In this document: positions 21,509 through 33,999 of the stretch, piece after piece
How positions within the stretch are numbered: position 1 is the stretch's first letter
Layout: each line of letters opens with the position of its first letter
Assembly (NCBI GenBank): GCA_021432635.1
Contig: MU270052.1
Coordinates: 218,137-282,136 of the forward strand
Reading direction: 5' to 3'
Length of the DNA: 64,000 nucleotides
Source: Thozetella sp. PMI_491
Lineage: Eukaryota > Ascomycota > Sordariomycetes > Chaetosphaeriales > Chaetosphaeriaceae
Notes under the pieces: generated by a model
Databases searched by the model: none
Seen by the model: only the letters and a program-made list of their open reading frames with translations
What the model was told of the DNA's origin: nothing
Translations under genes and position numbers: made by a program

Positions 21509-24500
21509 GGGGGGGGGGGGGGAGGGGGTGGCTTGAGACAAAACGTCCAGCCGGCGCGAATCACAGGGGCGTGTGGGCCACGAGAAGGATGATATGGGTG
21601 TGGTCCGTGGGATCCTAGCCGGCTCCTCCTCCGGCGTGGACGGAATGCGCTTTGTAGGAGTAGAGGAACAATAGGACATGGCGGCTTGCTTGCTTTTGGT
21701 GTCTTCTAGAAGTGCACGTGTAACTGAGGCCCCTTCCCTTGCCAAAAAATAAATAAATTTTATAGGCCTCTTTTCCAGCCTCTCCAGACGTTCCGGGCCG
21801 GCCAGCCAGGGCGCGCGCGCGACGCAATATAAATTTCGATCCTACGAGGTCCTGGCAGTAATCTTTGCTCGCAAGTCTTCACAAGGGAGCGCGTCGTCAT
21901 ATCGTCGAAAAGGGGGGCGGCTACTAGTTCGCGCCCCAGAGCCTCAGGTAGAGCCCACTCTCCACGCCCACGGCGGTGCAGCTCTGGAGGAGTCGAGATT
22001 TGGGGGGGAGGGGGGGGAGTAGGGAGCAAGGGAGAGTATCAGGGGTGACCGTCGTCGCCGCGCCAAAACTTTGGCGGAAGAACTCTCAAACCATCCAGGC
22101 CCCCTTCTCGGCTGCCCTCCTTCCGTGCACGGACGGACAACGGCCGCGCGGTGGGCGGCGCGCGGGAGGACGAGCACGGCGCAGTTGAAACTCGAACAAA
22201 CATCGGCTTCTCCTACATGTCTTCTAGTTCTCTCGCTGCCTTGCTAGGCTGCCATGCATTGTCTGTCATTGGTGCAAGTCGCCTTGATGTTGCTGCAAGT
22301 GCGGCTGTCCGAGAGCGCCGGAGGCTGGGAGGTTCAGACGAACATTATATGTGCGCTTCCGCTCGCCCAGCCGTTTTCGCGGCAGATGGAGCGCAAAATG
22401 CCCTACATGAGAACAAGTCGTCGTCCCAGGTCCCCCGCACCTGCCTGCTTCCGGGCTTCGGCTGCCGGGTCCAGCCCTGGGATCTTCGGCGTCGGTCATG
22501 CCAGCCTCATAGGCTGTGCGCCTGAGGGTTTTGGGGGCGCCGGGGCGAAGCGGAACTGTCAGCTCAGAAACGGCCGCCATCCATCATGTTGGTCTTGGAT
22601 GCCTGTCTCGCCCTGTTCCTAAGCCATGAGAGAGGAGGATGGATGGGCGAGAGAATTTTTTCCCCCTTCCCCTTTTTCGTTTCTTTTCCCTTTGCGGGCT
22701 CGTTTCCCGTCTCGGTGTGGTGCAAATCACGGTAACGAAGGGCACGGCACGGCCTAGGACTAGTTCAGCCAGCGGCTCAGTTGCTCTGTTGCACATGCAG
22801 GTACCATTCGCAGCATCCAGGCAAATAAACCCGGTGCTGGAACGGGCAAGCGGCGCCTCCCTCGCGCCAGATTGCTTTTTTCTGCACTTTATAAATGATC
22901 TATCGCCGGGTGGATCAGCCCACCCAGGGAAGGCGTTCGGGCTTGATTAGTCTGGTCGGTAGCATCGTCGGTGGGATACTGTGTACTCCGGCGACAGGTG
23001 TGGCGAGTGATATGGCCCAGAAGTGACACAAGAGGGGGGGGGTGAACGAAGAGCTCTGAAACCCCCCGATTGCCCGCCCACCCCAGCCCATCTCGCGGCC
23101 GAGGCTGGTGGTGTGCAGGTATTCGCTACTTCCTCGTCAGCCTGCCTCGTCGCACTCCCTCACCACCTTCCCAGAAACCGGGCAGGCCCCGGTCCGAAAA
23201 CGTTTCTTTTGATGCCGCCCTTGGACGCAAGGACGACGAAGAGATTCACCGTGCCTTGCGTCGCGTCCAGACCGAACGACGCATGAACGCCTCTAGCTTG
23301 GGATGGCTTTTCAGTCTTGTCTCAGCCCGCCGCGCACCCGCGCAATCCCTCGCCTTGCGAGCAACTCAGGCCACTTTTTTGGTTCCCTTTTACCTAGGTA
23401 AGGCTCTGTACCGTAGCACTTCGGGCCGTGGCTCGGGGGGGTTGCAGCACATACCACCAAACGAATTGAAACTGCCATGTCGCCTCCCCCTTCGCCTCGC
23501 CCTAGCCTTGCCTTGCCTACTGCCCGATCCCACTGCTACCTTTGCTGGTCCATGTTCTTTGTGACGTAAATCCGACCTCCCGGTCGAGGGAGGAAGCAAA
23601 GCGCGCTCCTCCCTCGTATGCACCTCCAGTCTCAGCGCGATGGACCCAACTCTATGGCACCCGCGCCTATTCTAGCGCTGACAGATCCCCAGAGGCTGGC
23701 CGCTAGCAGAAGGGCCTGGGATGTCAGAGGGGTGCAGGGGGGGCGGGGGGGCAGTTGGGTCAGGTAGACATGGTGCCACCCACTATTGCCGGCAGGCCTA
23801 CTTGGCCTGTAAGCGCCCGCATCCTAAACTTGGCGGTTGAGGGGCGTGCCTTTTTTGGAACCCATCACCCTGTATTCCCGGCATATACAACCAGAAGCGG
23901 CCCCTCAGGCGGCCCTCTCAGATCTTAACGTTGGGGGCCCACAGTGCCTTGCGATCGCCTGTGCGCCGCAGCAGACGATGGGCAGCCACACCGGCAGGGG
24001 CCGGCCAATCATTAACGCTGCCGAACCGCAGCGCGGCCAAAATAGCAGGCCTTGGGGTGTGACTTGCAACCCAAGGCGGGTGCTCAAGACAGCCTGACTG
24101 CTTATTGCGTTGCTATTTCCTGCGGCAGGGTGCATTGGCGATCAGTGAAATGCGTATTTTGGCACAGCAAGGCTGAAGGGAAGGGGGAAGGGCACATAGG
24201 ACCATGTGCGCACCACGGGCGGATGGCGTTTCGACATTTCCATCCACTGGCGCATGGCGGCACAGCAAGAGAGAACGCGCGGGCCGGCCGCGGCCTTGAT
24301 GCGCCGATCATGTTTCCTGTTCTCTTCTCCCAAGGTACAGTGCACACTCGAACCTAAATGCACTCCCCTCCTCTCCCGGCTGTACCACCGCCGAGCGAGC
24401 AAGGTCCTTGGGTGCGTGCCGCCGTGCACACCGGCCGCCCCATATCCACGTACCGCCCCTCGCGCTGGGACGCAGGCGAGCAGAGACGCGAGCACATGTC

Positions 24501-27500
24501 GTGCCTCGCGCTTGGTCCTTCGGTGGTTCTGCGCAGCCCGGCCTCGCTTCCTGTCGGTCGTCTTGGCCCTATCTACGCGGTCACCCGAGGGCACGGCACA
24601 TGCGAGTCATCCAGCCAGTGACCTCGTCTCGGCTGGGTATACCGGCTAAAGGCAGCCTTCGCCTCTCCGCCTCGGCCCTGCCAGGGTAACAAACAGGGAG
24701 CTGGGTGGGCGTAGAAAACTGGTTTATCTCGCCCGATCCGTCGAAGCAGCTGGTGTCGATCTAGGACCTCGATGCGGCCCAGATCTGAGGCATCAGGGCC
24801 GTGAAGTTGGGGGATCTGCTCAGCCTTGTGAAGCGGGCGGCTCCCAAACGCGCGCGATGGATGAGACGGGGTAGCACCCAGAAAACAGGGCTGTTGGATT
24901 GGAGCCTAGTCCGTCTGTCTATTGGACCGAACAAGTGTTTGAACTTGTCGGTGGACACACCGAATTACTCATATTGTCGGCGAAAGGTTTCATATCTCCG
25001 TCCCTCCGAGGAGACCGCCGTCAGCCGACTGGACTTAGGGGGGCCCGCTTGGTTGTCTCGCCCGGCCCGTGTTGCTGAGAGGTATCCTATAGTGGCTAAC
25101 ACCACCTGCCGGGAGTGGATGGCGGGGTTCTGCCAGTCAAGTGAACTCAACCCAATATCTAAGTACCTTAGGTAGTTAGTTACCTAGTTACCACGGGAGA
25201 AGAAAAAAAGCATCAAGAAGACAGTCAAGGTGATCCAATATTCTAGGCTGCTAGAAGTCGTTGCCTTTGCGCCTGCTATTGTCGTCTTCCCATACTGCAT
25301 CAAGTTCCTGTATCAAGAACGGCAAAGTCACCCTAGCACAACCAAAGGCAAAACGACATGAAATAGAGTGCACCGCACCAGATAGATAGAGAGCGGATGC
25401 CGCAAGTTAGGTAGGACCTAGGCACTGCACATGCACACAGTGAAAATCAGGACGCCATCCCGGCTCGATCGATGGGAGCCTGGTCTCTCTCCCACCCACG
25501 ATCTTCTCAAGTAGACAATACCGTCAGTCCCTAGTCCTACCCCTCGTGCCTTTGATATTGCCCAAAGCCTCGCTCTCCCCCCCCCCTCCCCTGCCTTGCC
25601 TTGCCTATATCACTCAACCGACGCTAGTATAGCCTCGTCACGATAGCGATGCCTTGGAGAGCAACATATGAACTAGGAACTCACGCGCCGGGAGCCTCAT
25701 CCCTTGCACCGAGGCCAGCATACATTACCTCATTTCACGGCCTGGATGCATCCATCACGTTGAGCACGAGGCGACTAGTGGCACTCCCCAGCTGCTGTAT
25801 TGGGTCGAAGGGCGCTTAGAACCTGCTAGGGGAGCCTGCGTGCACCGAGGTGGAGGGGCCAATCAAGCGACACGGAGGCGGCACAGGCCCCCCCCCGTGC
25901 CACCACACCCTTCCGACCATTCTCCTCTCCTTGATTCTCCGCGCATCGCATCGCATGTCGCGGCGCCGCTCTGTCCCCCTCACCCCGCTTCAAAGCGCCC
26001 GCCGCGACGCGCCAACGCGTGTTGGAGCCACGGGCGTGTTCGGTCCCCGTGGGCGGAGACCGTATTTGCTCGGGTTTCCAGCGCATTGCCGCCGCCCGTC
26101 CCGACTCCATCGTCCCCGAAATCCCCGGGACCATCAAGTGAGGGCGGTACGAGCGAAACTCGGCTAGAAATCGCCAGAGGGGGACCGTTTGTCATCCCCG
26201 AGGCGAGAAGGCCCGATGTGCAGAAAAGGGCCAAAAGGGCCATGTGGGCGGGAGGCTAACGCGGCCTATCGTGTGCATACTACCACAGGCACGCAGCCTT
26301 CCAGAAGGCTGGGCTGACCAAAACCGGGGGTGGGTTGCAGAGCAGGGCCCAGAATATTGTATGCTGTATTGCGGCCACATGCAAATACCTGCGTCCTGGC
26401 TGCGTCCTGGCTGCTTAATTTAGTATGACGGAGTGGCGCACACACCCCACTTCTTCAGCGCTGGCGATGCCAATGTGCGAGTTCCCAAAGAAGAGGCGGA
26501 GCTGCAAGGTCGGCCGCTCCGTCCACTCCCCCGTTGGCCGTGAGATGCAATGCACCAGTGATGGATATTGGTGGTCGTGCGAGCATTCCCCTCCTTTTGC
26601 TGTGAACGCTCGATGCAGCGGGCGGGGGACCCAGCGGCCCATCTTACACGATTGTTCACTTTGATCTGAGTCGTCATCACATAGCTGCCGGCGTCACGGC
26701 TGGCGGCACAGTCAGACTTCAATCTTCACCTCTTTTTCCCTCTATCGGATGGGGGCTAGGGGTGAAGCCATACGATCTGTCCTCAGCAAGGTTCGGCTTT
26801 CCACGAAGAGGCACCGAACACTCGGTCGGGGCTTCTAGCATGTTACCGCCAATGGAAGAGCCTCGCCCTCTCCATGGCCCTCATTGGGCCCCGTGACCTG
26901 CGGCGCGGACGGGCGCTCGGTGTGATGCCCGCTGCGGCGGCCGATCTGAGCACCCGAGTCCCCCATTCCACTCTTCTCACCCCTCCTGCCCGGACAGTGT
27001 TCCCTAGCGTCTGCCGGGCTGAGAATCCCCGACGGCCCACGAGCTGCTGCGAGGCTGGCTGTACCACTCTCGTTTTACTCGGGATATCGTTGCTGCACGC
27101 GGCGAGCTAAGGGTGGCTTGTCTCGTCGCTGTGCTTGCCTAGAAAAAAAAAAAAAGGCGCGGCGCGCTGCGCCTGGCTGGTGTTCCTTGGGAGCATATCG
27201 GGTGCCGGAAACATAGAACGGCTGAAGAGGAAGAGACAGCGTCGCAATACCATGCCCGGCCTGCTGATCCGATCTGACTCTGAGGACTCTACGGGCCGTT
27301 GCCTACGCCTGCAAGGCTATGCTACCTCGACTACGGGTCCTTGCAAGCAGCTGGGCCGAAGCAGATGGGACGCTGCGGGCCGTGTCAGCATTCTTCGTAA
27401 GACCTCGCAAGACCGCGTGGTAAGCACACGCCCTTTGTACGAGTATGCAGGCGTGTTGCGCATGAGGACAAGCGTATCCGTGCTTGGCCTCATTGTGTCT

Positions 27501-29088
27501 GCGCGCTATCGAACCCACCACTGCACGGTTGAGTAAGTCAGGCAGACAGCGAGCACACCAGTGTGTTAGCACACACAGGCGGAGCGCGGAACGGCCGGCG
27601 TACTAAGTCGGCCTCTGTGTCGGCTTGAGCCGCGTACCCGCCCACTATACGGCCGCGCGGGCGGCATCGGATCGCCGGGAGTGTAGGGGGGCGGGTAGGG
27701 TCCTGGAGGAATCGCTAAGTAGCGGCTACGCCGCCCACCACTGGAAGCGCTCGCTCGGGTTAGCAGAAGAGGAAGCTTGTCCTAGCACACGATGACGGGC
27801 GTTCGTAACGGGTGGACATGACGGCTGACGAAAGGGTGTGAGACTAGGAGCCTGCCACATCCTCTCCATCCCCATTGGGAATGGGACCGTGTAGTCAGCA
27901 CACAGTCCGACTTCACTGTCCAGCGAGAAGCCACCAGAAGGGTTATGGGAGGCTGGTGAGGTGGTATGGCTGGTCGCATCCATTGCGTCAACGAGCGACA
28001 CCCTTCTGGGTCTGTCGCACCATGCCTTGGTTCAGGGAACCTCGCTCGCGGCCAAAAAAAAAGACGATCGTTCATCCTGCTTGGGCGCGTTTCCCGCCGC
28101 GTCTCCATTCCCCCTCGTCTCAGTGAGCGGGCAGGCGGGGTAGAGTGGGCTCAGAGAGGGATGGCATGCTGCCTTGGTCAGTGCTTCTTCACTGCTGCTG
28201 CTCAGGCGGGGGCGGGGGCTTGGAGGGGGGTCAAGGGGGAGAGACCACATGTCACTTGCGCTGGGTGGTCCTCTTCCCTGCAAGGCCGGGGTGTTTGGCC
28301 CAAGCCAGGAAGCAGGCCTGGAACCTCATGTCCAGACGAGGCTCTTGGTTGCGAAAGGGGTCCTATGACCTCATGGTGGAGCGGCCAGCTCCCAAGCGAG
28401 GAGATGAGAAGGCATGGGTGATATTCATGCACGCATGGGCCTAAAGCGATTGATCATCTCTGGACGATCGTACATGCACCTCATCCTGTCTGAAGCCGAA
28501 GACCTAGGATGCGCCTGCCAGCCTCTGCACCGGCCGAGATCCATTTGCAATTGAGCTATGCCATCTCGAGCGGCAGGAGGGGCAAGCAAGGTACATCCCT
28601 CGTAGCCACACGCCCTCGCACGGCGACGGCTCAAGGGGGTGGCGAGTCCCAAGCCCGACCAGCAATGGTTGACTACAAACAACTCAAGTGAAATGAGGCG
28701 TATTGTAATTTGACCAGCGGGATGGAATGGTTCGAGAGGCAGACAATGTGCAGGTCCGTGGTCCGGAGGCCATCTAGCATCGTGTCCACGGCAGGCCGGC
28801 GGATGCCGATATCAGAAACGCTAAAGCGTTCGGTTGGCGCCGACGCCAATCTCTAACCGCCAACATCGGTATGAGAGATAAATAATCGCGCCTCTGCACG
28901 CAGAAATTGAGGGAAAATACCGCGGGATCTCAATTGCTAGGCTTCGTCCAGTGCTCGGCCAGTTTAGCTTCATCCGTATTGCCCAGTGTGTGCATGTGTG
29001 CGTGCTTCATCGTTCGTCTAATCATCAAGTGCCTGGCCCGTGTCGAGATTCGACTAGAAGCCATATTGCCTAGTCGCGCTAGCCCACC

Positions 29089-29742
29089 ATGTCGGCCAAA
29101 TCCAAATCGGCCATTAACCTCCTCTCCAAGCTCCTTTCCGTCACCGAGGAGAAGGTCGTCCCCCTGACCCGTGCAGGTGTGTCGTCCGGGAGTAAGCTCT
29201 TTGGCGCCGCCATCCTGTCCCGGGTGGATCTTGCCCCCCTCACAGTGGCGACCAACAACGAACGGGTGTCGCCACTGCTCCACGGCGAGATCAACTGCAT
29301 CCAGCAATTCTTCACATCCCCCGCCGAGGGCCGACCAGCCACTGCGGATTGCGTCTTCTTCGCCACCCACGAGCCGTGCTCGCTGTGCCTCAGCGGCATC
29401 ACATGGGCCGGCTTCCGCGAGTTCTACTATCTCTTCACCTACGAGGACAGCCGAGATCTGTTCGCCATTCCCTACGATATCGACATTCTCGAGGAGGTCT
29501 TTCGGGTACCGGCGCCAGGGGACACGCCAGACACCCTGGCGGCGCGGCCGCTGTACAACCGGGTCAATAAGTTCTTCACAGCCCGGAGCTTGGCCTCCTT
29601 GGTGTCCGACATTGACGATGCCGACGAGCGGGCTAGGTGGGCGGCCGAGATCGACAGGGTGAAGCAGATGTACAACGCCCTCAGCCAGACCTACCAGGAA
29701 GGAAAGCAGACAGGCACGGAGAGTGCTAGCGTGTGGAAGTAG
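29089..29742 (+). CDS. CMP/dCMP deaminase-fold zinc protein
   Basis: A single-exon gene of 217 residues with a good start context (CACCATG). It carries the zinc signature of the cytidine/deoxycytidylate deaminase superfamily: HGE at 65-67 (zinc His and catalytic Glu) and PCSLC at 96-100 (two zinc Cys). These residues activate water for hydrolytic removal of an amino group from a base or nucleotide. After the core comes an aromatic segment (FREFYYLF) and a helical tail with no obvious second domain. The HGE spelling in place of HAE and the fungal-style C-terminus do not match the well-known cytosine, cytidine or tRNA deaminases closely, so the substrate is not assigned. No targeting signal is evident, so it is probably cytosolic. 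Confidence 0.85.
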   Translation: MSAKSKSAINLLSKLLSVTEEKVVPLTRAGVSSGSKLFGAAILSRVDLAPLTVATNNERVSPLLHGEINCIQQFFTSPAEGRPATADCVFFATHEPCSLCLSGITWAGFREFYYLFTYEDSRDLFAIPYDIDILEEVFRVPAPGDTPDTLAARPLYNRVNKFFTARSLASLVSDIDDADERARWAAEIDRVKQMYNALSQTYQEGKQTGTESASVWK

Positions 29743-31849
29743 GTGGGACGGAGTGTTTACCATGTAACTCGGCCTATGCTTAAAAGTCATATCTTTTACA
29801 TGTCACAATATCAAGCACGCACCACATACGTATGCATGCATGTGTGAAACCAGATCTGTTCTTATGGGAGCACCAATACAGTATACTCGGCGCCTTCGCT
29901 GCTCTTTATACCAGCAGTAAGTCTGTAGCACCGCTGTAGCCGTTCGGCGTTCCGCATGTGGCCATTTGGAGAGAGATCCGCTACCTCTGTGGTATCCGGT
30001 TGTCTCTTTAAAATGCACTGCCGTGCTCTCATATATTCAACATGGAGAACACGAACGTGATATCTACCTAGTACACTTAGCTTGAGTGGTACAAGCAGGC
30101 CAGAGGTAACTCATCATCTTCGCATAGCTTATGGATGCCCGGTTTCTCCCGCCAGTGCTCACCGGGATCATACCTAAGTCAGGTACTTGAGTAACCATTG
30201 CCTGACTTCTTAGCCAGTATTCAGAATCATAGCGAGAAATATGACTGCCAATATCTTTTACAAGAAATGGCTCCGGAGTTGTATAAACGCCTAGGATTCT
30301 GTGGATTCTTCATGAGTCCTTTATCTCTGATTCCTGCTCGCTGTAAGAAATTTTCTAGTTAAATTCATGACGATTTCTTCTGTTAGATAAAATACAGAGC
30401 ACCTCCATAAGCTGCCCGGCGCAGTGTGATTCTTCAGGACCTGGTCCTCTGCCTGTTGAACCCTCTCCTGAGCATGGCGAAGGCCAGCGAACTCCTCTGC
30501 GTACTTGTACTGAAACGTGCGACGAGCAACGACCTGAGTCATTCTAACAGATCTATAGGAGTGTATTGAGACACAATCTTGTCCACAGATTTTTTTTCTG
30601 TCCCAGTTGATCTCGATGACCTTCAAAATTGAGCCTGCATCTCGCACACAAAGCCAGCTACCAAACAGCTCGCCATCACCAGTCTTCACATATAAGACTT
30701 TCATTCCTTATGATGTTTGACGCGACTCGAAACGTTCAATATTAGTTTACATGTTTGGAGAATAGGCGTTACCAAAATCAAACAAGCCAGCTTTAATTTG
30801 TCTGCCGAGTGTTTTCTCTAATTTTGCAACCATTATTGACACACACAGTATCCTAATTCTAACACCCGCCTTCTCATGTAAAATTGTGTTATCCCAGGCT
30901 GGCCGCCGGTATGAGTTTCCCAACGCGGGAAACAGCTACATGTATTCTCTTTACACCATGCTCCTTCTCGCTCCCTCGAGAGAAAAGAAAGTGTGCGAAG
31001 AGCTTACTAGAGGCGATCAGAAACATAGTGTCCGACGTGGCTAACAAGGGCTTGCCTCGCAACTTGCCGTCATCTCTAACTACTTGAACTTCGAAGCCTA
31101 GAAGCAAAGCTATGCGGGTTCTAGGCCAAGAGGCGAGGCGGTTATTAAAATTCGACGAGGACCTCGACATTATTCAGTCATGTTGGGAAAGGAAGCGGGT
31201 AAAATAAGCGTACTCTTATTCTTTTGAACAGGGTAGATAGGACTTCGGCCCATAAAGACTAGTTGGTTGAAGACTATGTGTCAAACGGCATCTATTCATT
31301 TCATGGCCTAGATTCAGTGCCAACTAAGGTAGTGCCCGAAATGTCATGGAACCCTCGACTGAGGACGAATATTGTACTCGCTCTATGGTGACACTGGCAT
31401 TTACAGCATGCCGAATTCGAGCAATGCTTATTTATAGAGCTTTGTGTGGCTTCATGCGTGTGGCGTTCCGCTAACGAGAGGTATTCTGTGCGACGTTATG
31501 ACCTATTCTTGACGAGACTAGCGACGACGAAAAGATTCAGCTTTCTGCGTGTATCCGCGACTAGCGCTAGTCCTCTATCCGTTGGTGGCTTAAACCCCAA
31601 ACAATGGGGCCCGTTTAGGGGACCCAGTCCCTGGACGACCAGCGCCCGACCCACAGAAGCAGTAAATATTGCGGGCGGCTACCTGCCGGAGCCGCAGGGG
31701 AAAATTCGGCAGGCTTGCGACTTCCGCCAACGGCCGCAAACCCAGGTTCATCCCTCCTGGCCCAATATTCACCTCGAGGCCCCCGCGATCTTGGCCGCTG
31801 CACCCTGTCGACACCCTCTCGTTGCCAACCAAGGCGGGCTCGCTCCAGC
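29743..31849. other. 2.1-kb spacer with decayed-looking frames
   Basis: From about 29.8 to 31.5 kb the DNA is noticeably richer in A+T than its surroundings. Two minus-strand open stretches (30321-30704, 127 codons, and about 30889-31170) have fairly protein-like composition. I recognise no family in them and could not join them by splice sites. They may be remnants of an old gene. No promoter or RNA gene is evident. Confidence 0.35.
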
Positions 31850-33022
31850 ATGCATTACATCCGCCTCCTGCGCCCGCCTGCGATCGAGCAGAAGGGCCGG
31901 CAGCAGCTGCTCAAGGTGGCTTTCACCATCACCACGGACCTGGGCGACTCCTTCTTGTCGCCGACAGCCCCGGTGCCGATCTGTATCTTCGGCATTCACA
32001 CCGCCAAGACGTCCGGCCTGCAATCTCTTGTCCCCGTCAATCTGACCGCGGGCAGGAACACGTTCTGGCAGTCCGGCTCCCGCGTTCTCAAGCTAGAGCT
32101 CCCCCTGCCGGCGCAGCCCATCTCCACCATCCAGATTCGCCCCGCTGACAAGACATTGGTCGCCTTCAGCGCTGATGATATCTGCGGCAGCGTCCTCGGC
32201 CTCATCATGCCCGTGTACGCAGACCTGCCCGGCCCGGGTGAGGAGCCTCAGCATGTGGCCTTCCGCAGCATTCGGCTCGCTAGCCAGGTGGCGTCCTTTG
32301 AGGACATGGTGCAAGTGGAGGAGGAGATTGGCGAGAGCATCGCCCGCCACATCTGGGATGCAGGTGTCTCGACCGTCGCACTCCTATCTTCCCTCTGCCT
32401 TCGTGACCGGGACTTGCGCCGCATGGGACACCTAACCTCTATCTTCCAGCGCCGCCACCCGCTCTCCATCCTGGAACTGGGCTGTGGCGTGGGGATTCTC
32501 GGTACGGGCATCGCGCACATCCTGAAGTCGGTGCCAGATAGCGGGCCGACCTACGTGCTAATGACGGACCTCTCCGAGGCGGAGGAGCGGGCCCGGGCCA
32601 ACATCGCGCGGTTCAATGCCCAGGTTAAGGATGCTGGCTACGCCAACGTGGAGCTCGACTACGAGAATCTGGACTGGGAAGACGGGAAGACGGGCACCTT
32701 CGGCCCACTCGTCGGCGGCAGATGCTGGGACCTCGTGGTTCTGAGCGACTGCACCTATAACGTCGACATGCTCCCAGCGCTGACCCAGACCTTGACGGCC
32801 ATTCACGCCTCGTCCGAGTCCAAACGGGAGGGCGACCCGCTCGGCGAGCCTCTCAATGTTGCGAGCGTACTGCTGTCCATGAAACCGCGTCATTCCTCCG
32901 AGGACCGTCTCTGGGGCCTTCTCGAGGCCGAGGGTTGGCGTAACATCGACGGCACCGTCCTACCGCTTCCCGTCCTGGGCGGCGAACGACAGACTGTGAA
33001 GATGATTCTCTTTGAGAAGTGA
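31850..33022 (+). CDS. METTL21-type lysine methyltransferase (Methyltransf_16)
   Basis: A single-exon gene of 390 residues. The open frame reaches back to 31715, but the extra 45 residues are low-complexity. The ATG at 31850 opens directly into conserved-looking sequence (MHYIRLLRPP), so I chose it. The AdoMet-binding motif ILELGCGVGILG is followed by an acidic loop (LMTDLSEAEERA) and the post-motif LSDCTYN with preceding WDLVVLS, the pattern of the seven-strand methyltransferases that modify lysines of elongation factors and other proteins. The N-terminal half carries an additional beta-rich region. It most likely acts in cytosol or nucleus. The exact substrate cannot be told from sequence. 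Confidence 0.85.
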   Translation: MHYIRLLRPPAIEQKGRQQLLKVAFTITTDLGDSFLSPTAPVPICIFGIHTAKTSGLQSLVPVNLTAGRNTFWQSGSRVLKLELPLPAQPISTIQIRPADKTLVAFSADDICGSVLGLIMPVYADLPGPGEEPQHVAFRSIRLASQVASFEDMVQVEEEIGESIARHIWDAGVSTVALLSSLCLRDRDLRRMGHLTSIFQRRHPLSILELGCGVGILGTGIAHILKSVPDSGPTYVLMTDLSEAEERARANIARFNAQVKDAGYANVELDYENLDWEDGKTGTFGPLVGGRCWDLVVLSDCTYNVDMLPALTQTLTAIHASSESKREGDPLGEPLNVASVLLSMKPRHSSEDRLWGLLEAEGWRNIDGTVLPLPVLGGERQTVKMILFEK

Positions 33023-33999
33023 GAGCGGCAGAGAGATTGAAGCCGAATCCATATGAATGAGATGTGCGCAGTAGGGTGTCTAACTCGTAGACGCGACTAG
33101 CCCAGACCAGCTTGGTTACTCGGCTGAGAGGGGCTCAGGACAAACTACAACCTGGGAGCACAACAGCGGTTATACGGGCCGTTTGTCTTTGGTACCTGTG
33201 CAGGACCTAGGGAGTCGGCGACGCCATGACCTGCCCTAGTGAGCCCACTATGTCGGGTCTCCCTGCATCTACCATGTGATCACCCGATGGCCAGGCGCTG
33301 GAGAACCTGGGGCTATGGACCTAATGGTCGGCATTTGCAGCACAGCGCATCACCCTTGCCGAACGGCCGGGATCCTAGGGAGAATAGCCCGGCAATCCGA
33401 GGTAGAAGTCCCAATAGATTGTTAGAAACAATTGGCATCATACGATGCCTTCATGAGTCAAGCACCGTCCAGTGGCAATTGGTCATCTCAAACATGACTA
33501 CTATGGTATCAAGATCGAACCATCGTGTGCTTGCGTCTAGCGGCTAGGACAGGCCACCAGGTGCCAGGATATTAGAAGCTCCGGCCACCTATGGCCACCT
33601 GCGACCTGACCAAAGCTGCGGGCCAAGTGAAGTGGGCGGGTTGTCGGGCAGCCATGGGTCCCCTGGGGCTTGCTCCCGCCGCCAGGGGTCGAAGATGTGA
33701 AATAGCAAGATTGTGATTGGACAGCCGTCAGATCTCGGAGGCGCCTGGTGTCCAATCAGGAGGCCGGCAATAACCCGATCGGCTGAGCCTAGGCCTGAGC
33801 CACCCATGGCTGTGATGTCAGTCTTCTTGGGACCTGGGACTGTTTAAAATGTCGCTACCGGCCTTTCCCCCTTGGACACGACTACTTCAATTCCCACCAT
33901 TCGCACGCGATCAACCAGAAACCGCCAACGTCCACCACACGTGCGCCTCTTGTTACGCCCTATAGCCTCCCGACTTCCCCTAGACCAAACTTAGCAACC
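33023..33999. other. Promoter region of the metallothionein-like gene
   Basis: Nearly 1 kb of non-coding DNA. The 3' end of the methyltransferase gene lies at its left. The last 120 bases before 34000 are pyrimidine-rich with CCACC/CAACCAG elements, resembling a fungal core promoter and 5' UTR. No metal-response site could be identified with confidence. Confidence 0.4.

Larger units (their letters stand above)
19415..29088. other. 9.7-kb gene-poor region with assembly gap
   Basis: No convincing gene on either strand. Features seen: possible 3' UTR of the preceding gene up to about 19.7 kb, a run of 24 C at 20942-20965, a 210-base gap at 21299-21508 bounded by G-runs, a second TACCTAGGTA palindrome at 23391-23400, a related imperfect one near 25162-25190, and pyrimidine-rich stretches (25575-25610). 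Short frames such as 23070-23564 and 27966-28421 have random-looking composition. A gene inside the gap cannot be excluded, but 210 bases is too short for most. Confidence 0.45.

Noticed and set aside
21153..21745. Open frames running through the N gap
   Set aside because: They exist only because unknown bases are not read as stops.
31715..31849. Longer start for the methyltransferase
   Set aside because: The extra 45 residues are low-complexity and the ATG at 31850 opens directly into conserved-looking sequence.
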